Under the pieces are notes generated by a model. That model worked only from the letters and a program-made list of their open reading frames with translations, did not search any database and had not been told where the DNA came from. Made by a program: the position numbers and the translations under genes. A stretch of 8,609 nt of DNA from Acidobacteriaceae bacterium (lineage in GTDB: Bacteria; Acidobacteriota; Terriglobia; Terriglobales; Acidobacteriaceae): NCBI GenBank assembly GCA_003162495.1, contig PMOF01000303.1, positions 1-8,609 on the forward strand, read 5' to 3'. How positions within the stretch are numbered: the first letter of the stretch is position 1; each line of letters opens with the position of its first letter. Below, one piece after another: positions 1-6,468 of the stretch.

Positions 1-2
1 CC

Positions 3-89
3 GAAGCGGAAGCCCCGGCGATGAGTTTCTGGCGCGGGTCGATTTTTTCCGGAGGGCCGGACGACGATGGAAGAGCGAGATTTTTTTAA
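3..89 (+). CDS. Possible C-terminal end of an upstream gene (partial)
   Basis: Frame 3 is open from the window edge to a TAA at 87-89 and would encode a 28-residue tail ending in DDDGRARFF. If real, it overlaps the start of the next gene (ATG at 67) by 23 bases, an arrangement common in operons. Frame 1 is an alternative: it is open only to a TGA at 22-24 and would end in PKRKPRR. The fragment is too short to identify and no family is recognised, so the choice of frame is a guess. Confidence 0.25.
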   Translation, partial: EAEAPAMSFWRGSIFSGGPDDDGRARFF

Positions 90-345
90 TGAAACGACGG
101 AACAGCGATCGCACAACCTGGTGTGCCCCAAATGCGGGCAGCCGGGGGAGTACAAGGTGACCTGGGTGGTGCGGCGGAAACGGGCGCAACTGCCGCGCAA
201 TGCCGATGAACGGGACCGCGCCCGGTTTGCCAAGGCGCAGTCGTATATGGTGCGCCGCGACGACAAACTGGCCTGCGCCAACATCCGCTGCCGCAAGCCT
301 TTTGAGATTACGCAGTTGCAGTCGCTGGCGTTTTTGTCAGAGTAG
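67..345 (+). CDS. Small four-cysteine putative zinc-ribbon protein, unknown function
   Basis: This is a 92-residue protein of unknown function. The start is well supported: GGAGGG at 51-56 lies 10 bases before the ATG. Two cysteine pairs are visible, C20-P-K-C23 and C70-x4-C75, separated by a highly charged Arg/Lys/Asp/Glu-rich stretch (about residues 36-67). The CPKCG knuckle is typical of zinc ribbons, and four cysteines could bind one structural zinc; the second pair has four residues between its cysteines instead of the usual two. There is no signal peptide or membrane segment, so the protein is probably cytoplasmic. The basic surface would suit nucleic-acid or protein contacts, but that is inference. 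It lies 119 bases before the next gene on the same strand. A seven-T run at 81-87 within codons 5-7 is a possible slippage site but probably incidental. Confidence 0.75.
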   Translation: MEERDFFNETTEQRSHNLVCPKCGQPGEYKVTWVVRRKRAQLPRNADERDRARFAKAQSYMVRRDDKLACANIRCRKPFEITQLQSLAFLSE

Positions 346-452
346 GGTTCGAGCGGTGGAGAAGGCAACTGGTCCACTGGCGTCGAGTCTGCGACCTATG
401 ATTGAATCGAATGTATGAGCGGATGGGCCCGGAAGTGACGCCGGGGTCCGCC

Positions 453-458
453 AGGAGA
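453..458 (+). promoter_or_regulatory. Ribosome binding site AGGAGA deciding the start at 465
   Basis: AGGAGA ends six bases before the ATG at 465. The upstream in-frame ATGs at 402 and nearby have no comparable purine-rich site, so translation most likely starts at 465. Confidence 0.6.
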
Positions 459-464
459 GAAAAG

Positions 465-743
465 ATGGCAAATTCCCTGCTGCCCCCGGAAGAGCGCAAC
501 CTGACTCCCGACCAGGTGGAGGCGCTGGATAAGCGGCGCGACCTGGGTCATACGTTCCTGGTCATCGCAGGCCAGTTTGCGGTCATCGCGACCATTCTGC
601 TGCTCTGGATTGGCCAGGACCTGGCGTATTCGCCGGGCTGGGCGCATCCCATTGCGTATTACTTCGTGATCGCCGTGGCGATCATTGTGGGCTTCGGCTT
701 GACCGGGATGGCGCTGCGCAAGGGAACGCCACGGCTGGACTGA
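465..743 (+). CDS. Small two-helix inner-membrane protein, unknown function
   Basis: This is a 92-residue protein. The ATG at 465 is chosen over the in-frame ATG at 402 because of the AGGAGA ribosome binding site at 453-458; the longer version would add 21 poorly supported residues. The N-terminal 28 residues are hydrophilic and charged. Two hydrophobic segments follow, about residues 30-50 (TFLVIAGQFAVIATILLLWI) and 65-85 (AYYFVIAVAIIVGFGLTGMA), joined by a short loop with GQDLAYSPGWAHP, and the protein ends in a short basic tail. This predicts a helical hairpin in the inner membrane. No catalytic motif or known family is recognised. It sits 83 bases upstream of moaA on the same strand, but nothing in its sequence ties it to molybdenum-cofactor synthesis. 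Confidence 0.7.
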   Translation: MANSLLPPEERNLTPDQVEALDKRRDLGHTFLVIAGQFAVIATILLLWIGQDLAYSPGWAHPIAYYFVIAVAIIVGFGLTGMALRKGTPRLD

Positions 744-826
744 GCCCGGCCCGTGTGCCCCAGCGGGCGCGTAGTTCCGACGGAGCACGCACGAATGCAA
801 AGAACGATTGCGATCTGAAGGCGCCC

Positions 827-1864
827 ATGGCCACCGCTTCGTTGAACCCATCCTCGACGGCGATTTCGCACCCGCGGTTGACGGACAGCCACCGCCGCGT
901 GATTCACGATCTGCGCGTCTCCATCACCGACCGCTGCAATTACAAATGCGTCTACTGCCGCACCGGCGAGGTGGGAGCGCAGTATCCCGAACTCAGCATT
1001 GAAGAGTACCTGAGGCTGATCAAGCTGTTTGTCGGCCTGGGCATCACCAAGGTGCGGCTTACCGGCGGCGAGCCGCTGCTCAGGCGGGGGCTGGTGGAAC
1101 TGGTACAGGAACTGGCCCGCATGCGCACGCTGTGGGACGAGCCGCTGGACCTTGCGCTGACCACCAACGGCCACCTGCTGGATGGGCTGGCCGCGCCGCT
1201 CAAAGCCGCAGGTCTGCATCGTGTAACTGTGAGCATGGACGCCGTCGATGCGCCCACTTTCGAGCGCATCACGCGAATTCCGGGCAGTTTTGAAACCGTG
1301 CTGGCGGGAGTTCGCGCAGCGCGCGCCGTGGGGCTCACGCCGCTCAAGATCAATTGCGTGCTACTGCGCGGCTTCAACGACGATCAGATCGAGGGCTTCG
1401 CCCAATTCGCGCGCCAGGAAGACGTGGTGGTGCGGTTCATCGAATTCATGCCGCTGGAGGAAGGCCGCCTGTGGTCGCCAGAGATCATTGTGCCGCTCAA
1501 AGAGATCGTCGAACGGATCAATCGCGTACTGCCGCTGGTCGATTTGCCGGCCCGCGAAGCCAGTGAGACGGCGCGGCGCTACACCTTTGAGGACGGCGTG
1601 GGCGAGATCGGCATCATTGCCCCGGTAAGCCAGGCGTTCTGTGGCGCGTGCAGCCGGCTGCGGCTCACATCTGACGGCAAGATTCGCACCTGTCTCTTCT
1701 CGCAGGTGGAGCACGATCTTTATGGGCGCTTGCGGGCCGGAGCCGACAATGCGGAACTCCGCGCCTACATTCTGCAAACCGTTCAGGGCAAGGAGGCGCG
1801 CCATCATATCGGCGAACCGGGCTTCCTGAAGCCTTCGCGATCCATGGTGCATATCGGCGGTTAA
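827..1864 (+). CDS. moaA: GTP 3',8-cyclase MoaA (molybdenum cofactor biosynthesis, radical SAM)
   Basis: MoaA carries out the first step of molybdopterin synthesis: a radical-SAM rearrangement of GTP to (8S)-3',8-cyclo-7,8-dihydroguanosine 5'-triphosphate, which MoaC then uses. The 345-residue protein has the full set of signatures. The N-terminal cluster motif is C37-x3-C41-x2-C44 (CNYKCVYC), the SAM-binding GGEP motif is at 80-83, and the TIM-barrel strands include TNGHLL and FIEFMPL. The second, GTP-binding 4Fe-4S site has C272, C275 and C289 with the family spacing (CGACSRLRLT then RTC). The C-terminus ends in GG, as in active MoaA proteins. The start is taken at the ATG at 827, with a weak GAAGG at 817-821; an in-frame GTG at 755 would add 24 residues unlike the family. 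No other moa or moe gene is present here, so the rest of the pathway must be encoded elsewhere. Confidence 0.95.
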   Translation: MATASLNPSSTAISHPRLTDSHRRVIHDLRVSITDRCNYKCVYCRTGEVGAQYPELSIEEYLRLIKLFVGLGITKVRLTGGEPLLRRGLVELVQELARMRTLWDEPLDLALTTNGHLLDGLAAPLKAAGLHRVTVSMDAVDAPTFERITRIPGSFETVLAGVRAARAVGLTPLKINCVLLRGFNDDQIEGFAQFARQEDVVVRFIEFMPLEEGRLWSPEIIVPLKEIVERINRVLPLVDLPAREASETARRYTFEDGVGEIGIIAPVSQAFCGACSRLRLTSDGKIRTCLFSQVEHDLYGRLRAGADNAELRAYILQTVQGKEARHHIGEPGFLKPSRSMVHIGG

Positions 1865-1996
1865 ACGGCGGATCGGCAGAGCGCAACCATCCATATGTAC
1901 CAAAAAACAATTCAACCCGCAGGCCTGGCTTCTGTGCCGTAGTGCCTTGTGTGGCAGAATGCACTTAAGACTTCCACGAAAAAGTGGGCTCCCCGG
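1865..1996. other. Intergenic spacer between moaA and the GGDEF gene
   Basis: This is 132 bases with no credible ORF. It is AT-richer than the flanks around 1894-1915 (a run of six A's) and may hold the promoter of the GGDEF gene, but I find no convincing -35/-10 pair. A TGGCA-N3-TGCA stretch at 1952-1963 resembles the sigma-54 consensus only superficially because its spacing is too short. Confidence 0.3.
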
Positions 1997-3022
1997 ATGA
2001 CGCAAGAAACGGAAAACCGCATCCCGCTCAAAGACTTGCTGGTCTTCCACCAGTTGGCGCGCTCGCTCACCTCGAGCTTCGACCTGGATACGATTCTGCG
2101 CACCATCCTGGAGCACATGGAGCGGATTATCGACGCGGAGCTGTGGACGCTGCTGATGCTCGACGAATCGAGCCATGAGCTTTATTACGCGCTGGCCGCG
2201 GGCGGAGAACAAGAGTCCCTTCGCGACCTGCGCGTGAAAGTGGGCGAAGGCGTGGCCGGGTGGGTGGTGGAGCACGGCGAGACGCTGATTGTTCCCGAAT
2301 CGGATTACGATCCACGGCTGTTGAGCGAACCCACCTTGCCGCCCAAAAAGGTGCGCTCTGTGATTGCGTTGCCCTTGCGCGGGCGAAAAGCCACATACGG
2401 CGCGATTGAGATACTGAACCCGCGCACCGACCAGATGACGGACTACACCATCGCCTTTCTGCACATTCTGGCCGACCATGCGGCCATCGCAATCGAGAAC
2501 GCGCACGATGTGGCCCGCATTCAGCAGTTGACCATCACCGACGACACGACGGGGCTTTACAACGTGCGACATCTCTACGATGTGCTGGGCCGGGAACTGG
2601 ACCGCTGCGGCCGGCTGGGGTTGCCGGTAGGCCTGGCGTTTCTTGATCTGGATCGCTTCAAACTGGTGAACGATCTCCATGGCCACCTGGTGGGCAGCAA
2701 GTTGCTGGCCAGCGCCGGAGAGCGAATTCAGGAGCTGAGCCGCAAGCAGGACTGGTGCTTTCGCTATGGCGGAGACGAGTTCGTGGTGCTGATGCCGGAG
2801 ACCAGCCCGCAAGCCGCGCTGGCCCAGGCTGAGGGCCTGCATCGCGCGCTGCTGGAAACCCCGTTCCCCATGAAGAATGGCCTGACCCTGACCGTGAGCG
2901 CCAGCGTGGGGTTGGCATCGGCGCCCGCGGATGGCGCCACTGTGCACGCGATGATTGGCGCTGCCGATGCCCGCATGTACATGGTGAAAGCCAATGGCCG
3001 CGGCAAGGTGCGAGGCGCCTGA
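1997..3022 (+). CDS. GAF-GGDEF diguanylate cyclase
   Basis: This 341-residue protein is predicted to make cyclic di-GMP from two GTP molecules in response to a signal sensed by its N-terminal GAF domain. The GAF domain spans about residues 15-165 and includes the GEGVAGWVVEHGE and VIALPLRGR elements typical of the fold. After a short helical linker comes the GGDEF domain (about 175-340). It has metal-binding D217 in LDLDRFK, N225, the active-site loop G258-G-D-E-F262, and a RxxD inhibitory site (R249-K-Q-D252) exactly five residues before the loop, so product feedback inhibition is likely. The conserved GHxxGD motif reads GHLVGS here. No membrane segment is seen, so the protein is cytoplasmic. 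The start is uncertain: the ATG at 1997 has no clear ribosome binding site, and a GTG at 1949 would add 16 residues. It converges with the phosphatase gene 74 bases downstream. Confidence 0.92.
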   Translation: MTQETENRIPLKDLLVFHQLARSLTSSFDLDTILRTILEHMERIIDAELWTLLMLDESSHELYYALAAGGEQESLRDLRVKVGEGVAGWVVEHGETLIVPESDYDPRLLSEPTLPPKKVRSVIALPLRGRKATYGAIEILNPRTDQMTDYTIAFLHILADHAAIAIENAHDVARIQQLTITDDTTGLYNVRHLYDVLGRELDRCGRLGLPVGLAFLDLDRFKLVNDLHGHLVGSKLLASAGERIQELSRKQDWCFRYGGDEFVVLMPETSPQAALAQAEGLHRALLETPFPMKNGLTLTVSASVGLASAPADGATVHAMIGAADARMYMVKANGRGKVRGA

Positions 3023-3048
3023 AGCGGGCTCTAGAATAGCACCCCGCT
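3023..3048. terminator. Weak hairpin just after the GGDEF gene
   Basis: AGCGGG at 3023-3028 pairs with CCCGCT at 3043-3048 across a 14-base loop, directly after the stop codon of the GGDEF gene. No T-run follows, so it is at best a weak or factor-assisted terminator, placed where one is expected between convergent genes. Confidence 0.25.
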
Positions 3049-3067
3049 CTCTGTGCGGCATTTCCTT

Positions 3068-3090
3068 TGGCATCGTCTCGCTCTATGCCA
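3068..3090. terminator. Second weak hairpin between the convergent genes
   Basis: TGGCAT at 3068-3073 pairs with ATGCCA at 3085-3090 across an 11-base loop, six bases beyond the stop of the - strand phosphatase gene. Read on the - strand it is followed by AAAGGAAA instead of a T-run; read on + it lacks a T-run too. Position is the main argument. Confidence 0.2.
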
Positions 3091-3096
3091 GATCAC

Positions 3097-5181
3097 TCAG
3101 ACCTGTTGCTGCTCCACCAGCCTGCGGTGCGCCGTGCGGGCGGCAAAGTACATTGACACCACTGTAATATCGTCGGTCTGACCGAAGCGCTTGGCGGTCT
3201 GGGCAATGTAACGCGCAGATTCGTTGCTTACCTGCTGAGTGCGCTCGAAACCAAACAGCTCGCCCTGCGCGTTTGATGCTTCGACCACACCATCGGAAAG
3301 AAAGATCAGCCGGTCGCCTACTTCGAGTTGAAACGTGGCCTGCTCATACTGAATGTTGGGGATCACCCCCAACGGCAGGTCGGCGGCCAGGTCCATCTCG
3401 CGGCCGTCCCGATAAGGGTGCACGTGTCCGGCATTGGCCACTGTCATCTGCCCGTCCGGATAGACGCGGGCACAGACACAAGTGGCAAAGCTGGCCGCCT
3501 TCTGGCTGATCGGTGCCCCCGGAGCCGCTTCCGCGCCCAGCAGCACGTTATTGAGACGGTTGAGAACCGTGGCCGGATCGTGCGAAAGCTCATTGCGCAG
3601 CGCCCCCACCAGCGTGCTTGCGTTCATCGCTGCCTGCAGCCCTTTGCCGCTCACATCGCCCACCACGATGAGCATGGAGTCGTCTTTGAGCGGAAGCACC
3701 TGGAAGAAATCTCCCCCCACACCATTGGCGGGCAGGTATGCGCTCTCCAGCATGAAGTTGTGGTTCGACGGCAGCTGCGTGGGAATGAGCATGGCTTGAA
3801 CGCTGCGCGCTGCCTCAATCTCGGCGGAAGAGCGCTGCTCTTCCTGGCTGACATGGATGAAGCGATACAAGATGACCGCCAGCAGGCTGGAGAGAAATAC
3901 TGAATAACTGACGATGCTGATTGGGAATGCCAGGGGGCCCAAATGGAACGCATGGAAGGCATATTGCTCGGCAATCCAGTGCTTTTCAACTGCGTAATCG
4001 CGAACCGTGTCGAGAGAATCCGCCGTTGCCGCCAGGAAGAAAGGCACCAGCATCACGCCGGCGTCGGGGCGTCCGCGGCGCCAGGCGCGAAAAAGCAGAA
4101 CCGAGACGAGTATGCTGAACGCCACTTCAGCAGTCACCGACAGATACTCGAAGGTCTGGTCCAGGTGCAGCAGCGCCAGGATGGGCAGCAAGAGAACGCC
4201 GATCTGGAAGATGCGGACAACCCTGCGATACTCACTTCCGGTGAAACGAAGAATGAATTCCAATGTGGCAGCCATGAAGATGCGGCCGCCCCAAAGATTG
4301 AAAACAAAAAAGATTGAAAAGGGAAGCAGCATCAGTCCATAAGCGGTTTCGTTCGCGCCCATGAAGGTGACCGAGAGACAAAGAAATGCGAGCCAGAGAT
4401 ATTCCGCGTGTTGGCGCTGAGCCATGTAAAGCGTGAAGCCCAGTGCAGCCACGCCCAAAAACAGGAAGCTCACCGCGACGCCGGCAATCAAGTGTTCATC
4501 CCATCGCCGATCAGTGGCCGCCGTTAGCTTGTCGGCAATGTCGTCCCGCGCGCCGAGCTCAACTTTGTCGATCAGACCGCGCTGAATACTGGCTCTGGGT
4601 CCGGCCCAACTGCGAATGGCCAGCACAATCGTTCCGTCCGCCGCGGGCTGCCCCAGGTGCACGATCAGCGGCGGCGATTGATACATAGCGGGCTGATCCG
4701 TCATTCCCAGTGTGTGGCCCGATTCAACACCGTTGACGTAGACAGCAAACTGTCCGATCGAGTTGCCGGTGACCAGAAGATCGAGCGCTGCGTTGCCGGG
4801 GAGATTGTTGAATTGCGCAAGCTGACGCGCCTGCAAACGCAGCCGGTACCAGCCATAGCCGGTATAGGTGTCGAAGCCTTGTTCGGTAAGCGGCCGGCTC
4901 AGCGTCGCTCCCGGCCACGCCGAATCGTCGAAGCCCGGATCGGCCCAGCGAGCGTCGTCGCCCACCTGAAAGCGCCAAGGACCGTCGAGCTCCAGGAAGC
5001 TGTGCATCTTGCCAGGCACATCGTTATCGCTCGTGATCGAGACGTTTGCCCCGCTCGTCGCAGCGGGCGCCGTGGCTGCTGCGCTCTGCGCGACAATTGA
5101 AACTGCCGACACGCTGAGCAGCGCAAGGCAAACGGTCATCAACCGCGAGTACATAATTGCCGCTCTGCAAAAGATCATCAT
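3097..5181 (-). CDS. Membrane SpoIIE-type (PP2C) protein phosphatase with periplasmic sugar-binding-like sensor domain
   Basis: This is a predicted sensor phosphatase of 694 residues. In order it has: a signal-peptide-like segment (about 12-34, ending near AQSAA); a jelly-roll galactose-binding-like domain as in the N-terminus of family 2 glycosidases (about 60-210, with DGPWRFQVGDD, FDDSAWP and GYGWYRLRL); about seven transmembrane helices (231-440), resembling the 7TM-DISM arrangement; a charged linker helix with SAEIEAARSVQAMLIP; and a SpoIIE/PP2C domain (about 475-682). The metal-binding phosphatase motifs are intact: VGGDFF (D491), GDVSGKG (D509), ANAGH, LSDGVVEA (D630) and TDDITVV (D670, D671). 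Such enzymes dephosphorylate serine or threonine, often on anti-sigma-factor antagonists; no such partner is encoded here. The start at 5181 is favoured by GGAA six bases upstream. Alternatives are the ATG at 5154 and the GTG at 5223. It follows era by 106 bases on the same strand. Confidence 0.9.
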   Translation of the reverse strand: MMIFCRAAIMYSRLMTVCLALLSVSAVSIVAQSAAATAPAATSGANVSITSDNDVPGKMHSFLELDGPWRFQVGDDARWADPGFDDSAWPGATLSRPLTEQGFDTYTGYGWYRLRLQARQLAQFNNLPGNAALDLLVTGNSIGQFAVYVNGVESGHTLGMTDQPAMYQSPPLIVHLGQPAADGTIVLAIRSWAGPRASIQRGLIDKVELGARDDIADKLTAATDRRWDEHLIAGVAVSFLFLGVAALGFTLYMAQRQHAEYLWLAFLCLSVTFMGANETAYGLMLLPFSIFFVFNLWGGRIFMAATLEFILRFTGSEYRRVVRIFQIGVLLLPILALLHLDQTFEYLSVTAEVAFSILVSVLLFRAWRRGRPDAGVMLVPFFLAATADSLDTVRDYAVEKHWIAEQYAFHAFHLGPLAFPISIVSYSVFLSSLLAVILYRFIHVSQEEQRSSAEIEAARSVQAMLIPTQLPSNHNFMLESAYLPANGVGGDFFQVLPLKDDSMLIVVGDVSGKGLQAAMNASTLVGALRNELSHDPATVLNRLNNVLLGAEAAPGAPISQKAASFATCVCARVYPDGQMTVANAGHVHPYRDGREMDLAADLPLGVIPNIQYEQATFQLEVGDRLIFLSDGVVEASNAQGELFGFERTQQVSNESARYIAQTAKRFGQTDDITVVSMYFAARTAHRRLVEQQQV

Positions 5182-5287
5182 GCGCATTTCCAAGTCTAGA
5201 GCAGAAGCAATCAGAATCTGCACGGTTCTGTTAGGTCCATTTGAACTTCTGTCGCGGGCAAGACCTTTCGCTGAGCAGTCGTCGCGC

Positions 5288-6418
5288 TTATTTCTCTTCC
5301 TCGGCAGCCTGCTCCGTGCTCGGTTCTACGCCCAGCCGCTCCAATTGGTTCCGCCAGTCCAGCGACTCCACAAAGCTCTTCGATTCCCGCCAGTTGGGCT
5401 CGACAATCACGTGCAGCTCAAGATAGACGCGGGTTCCCAGCAGCGACTCGATGTTTCTCCGCGCTCCCGTCCCGATCTCCTTCAGCTTCGCGCCGCCCTT
5501 GCCGATTAGGATCGCTTTCTGCCCGTCGCGCTCGCAGTAAATCGCCGCCGCGATGCGCGTCAGCGGCAGCCGCGCCGGGACTGCGCCCTTCTTTCTCGGC
5601 ACAAAGACCGGCGGTTCCTCGAATCGCTCGATCACCACCGCTGATGCGTAAGGAACCTCCTCGCCTGTTTCCACCAGAATGCTCTCGCGAATCAGCTCCG
5701 CAACCATGAAGCGCTGCGGCTGGTCGGTGTACTGGTCTTTGGGATAGTACCGCTCGCCGCTGGGAAGCGTGTCGACAATCTTGCGTACCAGGATATCGAG
5801 CCCGTCGCGCTTGCGCGCGCTGACCGGGATGATCTCGGCGAAGTTGAATTGCCGTGTGAGCGTGTCGATCAGCGGGAGCAACTGATCTTTGGGCACCAGG
5901 TCGATCTTGGTGAGCAGCAGGAACACCGGGCAATCGAGCTTGCGGATCAAGCCAAAGAGAAATTCATCCTCGCTTGCCCAGTTGGTGCGCTCGCGTTTGG
6001 GAGCATCGGGTCCATCAGAAAGCTCGGGTGCCCCAGAGCCTGCCCTGAGCTTGTCGAAGGGTCTCGCTTTTGAGACCTGGGATTCGACTCCCACCGCCGC
6101 TTCCAGTTGCACGCGGCGAGTCGCGTCCATCAGCACCAGCACCAGATCGCGCGTTTCAAGCGCCGCGTAGACTTCCTGCAACATGCGCCGATCCAGATGC
6201 GAGCCCGGCTTGTGCACACCGGGCGTATCCACAAACACGATCTGCGCTGCCGGATGCACGCCCTTGCGCGCCGCCACTTCAACCACTCCGGCCACGCGGT
6301 TGCGCGTAGTCTGCGGCTTGGCGGAGACAATGGCCACCTTTTCACCGGTCAGGGCGTTGAGCAGCGTGCTTTTGCCGGCGTTGGGCCGGCCCAGAATGGC
6401 GACAAATCCGGATTTCAA
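5288..6418 (-). CDS. era: GTPase Era with an in-frame insertion in the G domain
   Basis: Era is an essential-type GTPase that binds the 3' end of 16S rRNA and helps 30S subunit maturation at the inner face of the membrane. All elements are present in 376 residues: G1 GRPNAGKS (10-17), the switch I KPQTTRNR, G3 DTPG (64-67), G4 TKID (170-173, where NKxD is usual), G5 SAR (200-202), and a C-terminal KH domain with GKGGAKLKEIG (306-316). Translation starts at a TTG (6416-6418), backed by AGGAG eight bases before it. Typical Era has about 300 residues. The excess lies mainly at residues 104-147, between the LVLVLMDAT strand and the helix before G4, and includes the repeat-encoded peptide FDKLRAG (121-127). 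A hydrophilic tail of about 20 residues (EPSTEQAAEEEK) adds the rest. The reading frame is preserved and every GTPase motif survives, so the protein is probably functional. It lies 50 bases after the CorC-type gene. Confidence 0.95.
   Translation of the reverse strand: MKSGFVAILGRPNAGKSTLLNALTGEKVAIVSAKPQTTRNRVAGVVEVAARKGVHPAAQIVFVDTPGVHKPGSHLDRRMLQEVYAALETRDLVLVLMDATRRVQLEAAVGVESQVSKARPFDKLRAGSGAPELSDGPDAPKRERTNWASEDEFLFGLIRKLDCPVFLLLTKIDLVPKDQLLPLIDTLTRQFNFAEIIPVSARKRDGLDILVRKIVDTLPSGERYYPKDQYTDQPQRFMVAELIRESILVETGEEVPYASAVVIERFEEPPVFVPRKKGAVPARLPLTRIAAAIYCERDGQKAILIGKGGAKLKEIGTGARRNIESLLGTRVYLELHVIVEPNWRESKSFVESLDWRNQLERLGVEPSTEQAAEEEK
6043..6061. repeat. Imperfect palindromic element (FDKLRAG / LSLSKG / PELVEG type) inside era
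   Basis: The sequence CCCTGAGCTTGTCGAAGGG, preceded by GCCTG at 6038-6042, matches a short imperfect palindrome that I recognise from many bacterial genomes, where its frames give the telltale peptides FDKLRAG, LSLSKG and PELVEG. Here it is read in frame within era as FDKLRAG. Recognition is from memory; copy number in this genome cannot be seen in one window. Confidence 0.75.
6060..6077. repeat. Perfect 6-bp inverted repeat abutting the palindromic element in era
   Basis: GGTCTC (6060-6065) and GAGACC (6072-6077) form a perfect inverted repeat around the six-base loop GCTTTT. It overlaps the end of the FDKLRAG palindrome by two bases, so the two may be parts of one larger inserted unit. Confidence 0.55.
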
Positions 6419-6426
6419 AGGGCAGG

Positions 6427-6431
6427 CTCCT
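6427..6431 (-). promoter_or_regulatory. Ribosome binding site AGGAG for the TTG start of era
   Basis: On the - strand AGGAG lies eight bases before the TTG at 6418. This supports a genuine rare start codon for era; no ATG near this position would preserve the conserved N-terminal GFVAILGRPN. Confidence 0.6.
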
Positions 6432-6442
6432 GTCTGAGTCTA

Positions 6443-6460
6443 CGGCATGGTCACATGCCG
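6443..6460. repeat. Perfect hairpin in the spacer before era
   Basis: CGGCATG and CATGCCG form a perfect 7-bp stem with the 4-base loop GTCA, in the 50-base space between the CorC-type gene and era. No T-run follows on the - strand, so it is unlikely to be a complete intrinsic terminator. It could stabilise or punctuate the shared transcript. Confidence 0.55.
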
Positions 6461-6468
6461 CCGTGTGC

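Noticed and set aside
402..464. Upstream start for the small membrane protein
   Set aside because: No ribosome binding site before the ATG at 402, while AGGAGA stands six bases before the ATG at 465.
744..826. Molybdenum-cofactor riboswitch upstream of moaA
   Set aside because: The space is only 83 bases; apart from a short GCCCG/CGGGC pairing I see none of the multi-stem structure expected for that RNA.
659..1219. 186-codon - strand open frame over the start of moaA
   Set aside because: Low-complexity shadow translation with no family resemblance, overlapping strongly supported genes.
1952..1963. Sigma-54-like promoter (TGGCA then TGCA) before the GGDEF gene
   Set aside because: The GG and GC elements are only six bases apart instead of the required ten.
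1361..3073. 570-codon open frame on the - strand antisense to moaA and the GGDEF gene
   Set aside because: It covers two well-identified + strand genes, its translation is rich in His/Arg/Gln without recognisable domains, and it reflects codon bias of GC-rich genes on the opposite strand.
3328..3903. 191-codon + strand open frame opposite the SpoIIE domain
   Set aside because: Shadow of a gene with intact PP2C motifs; no independent evidence.
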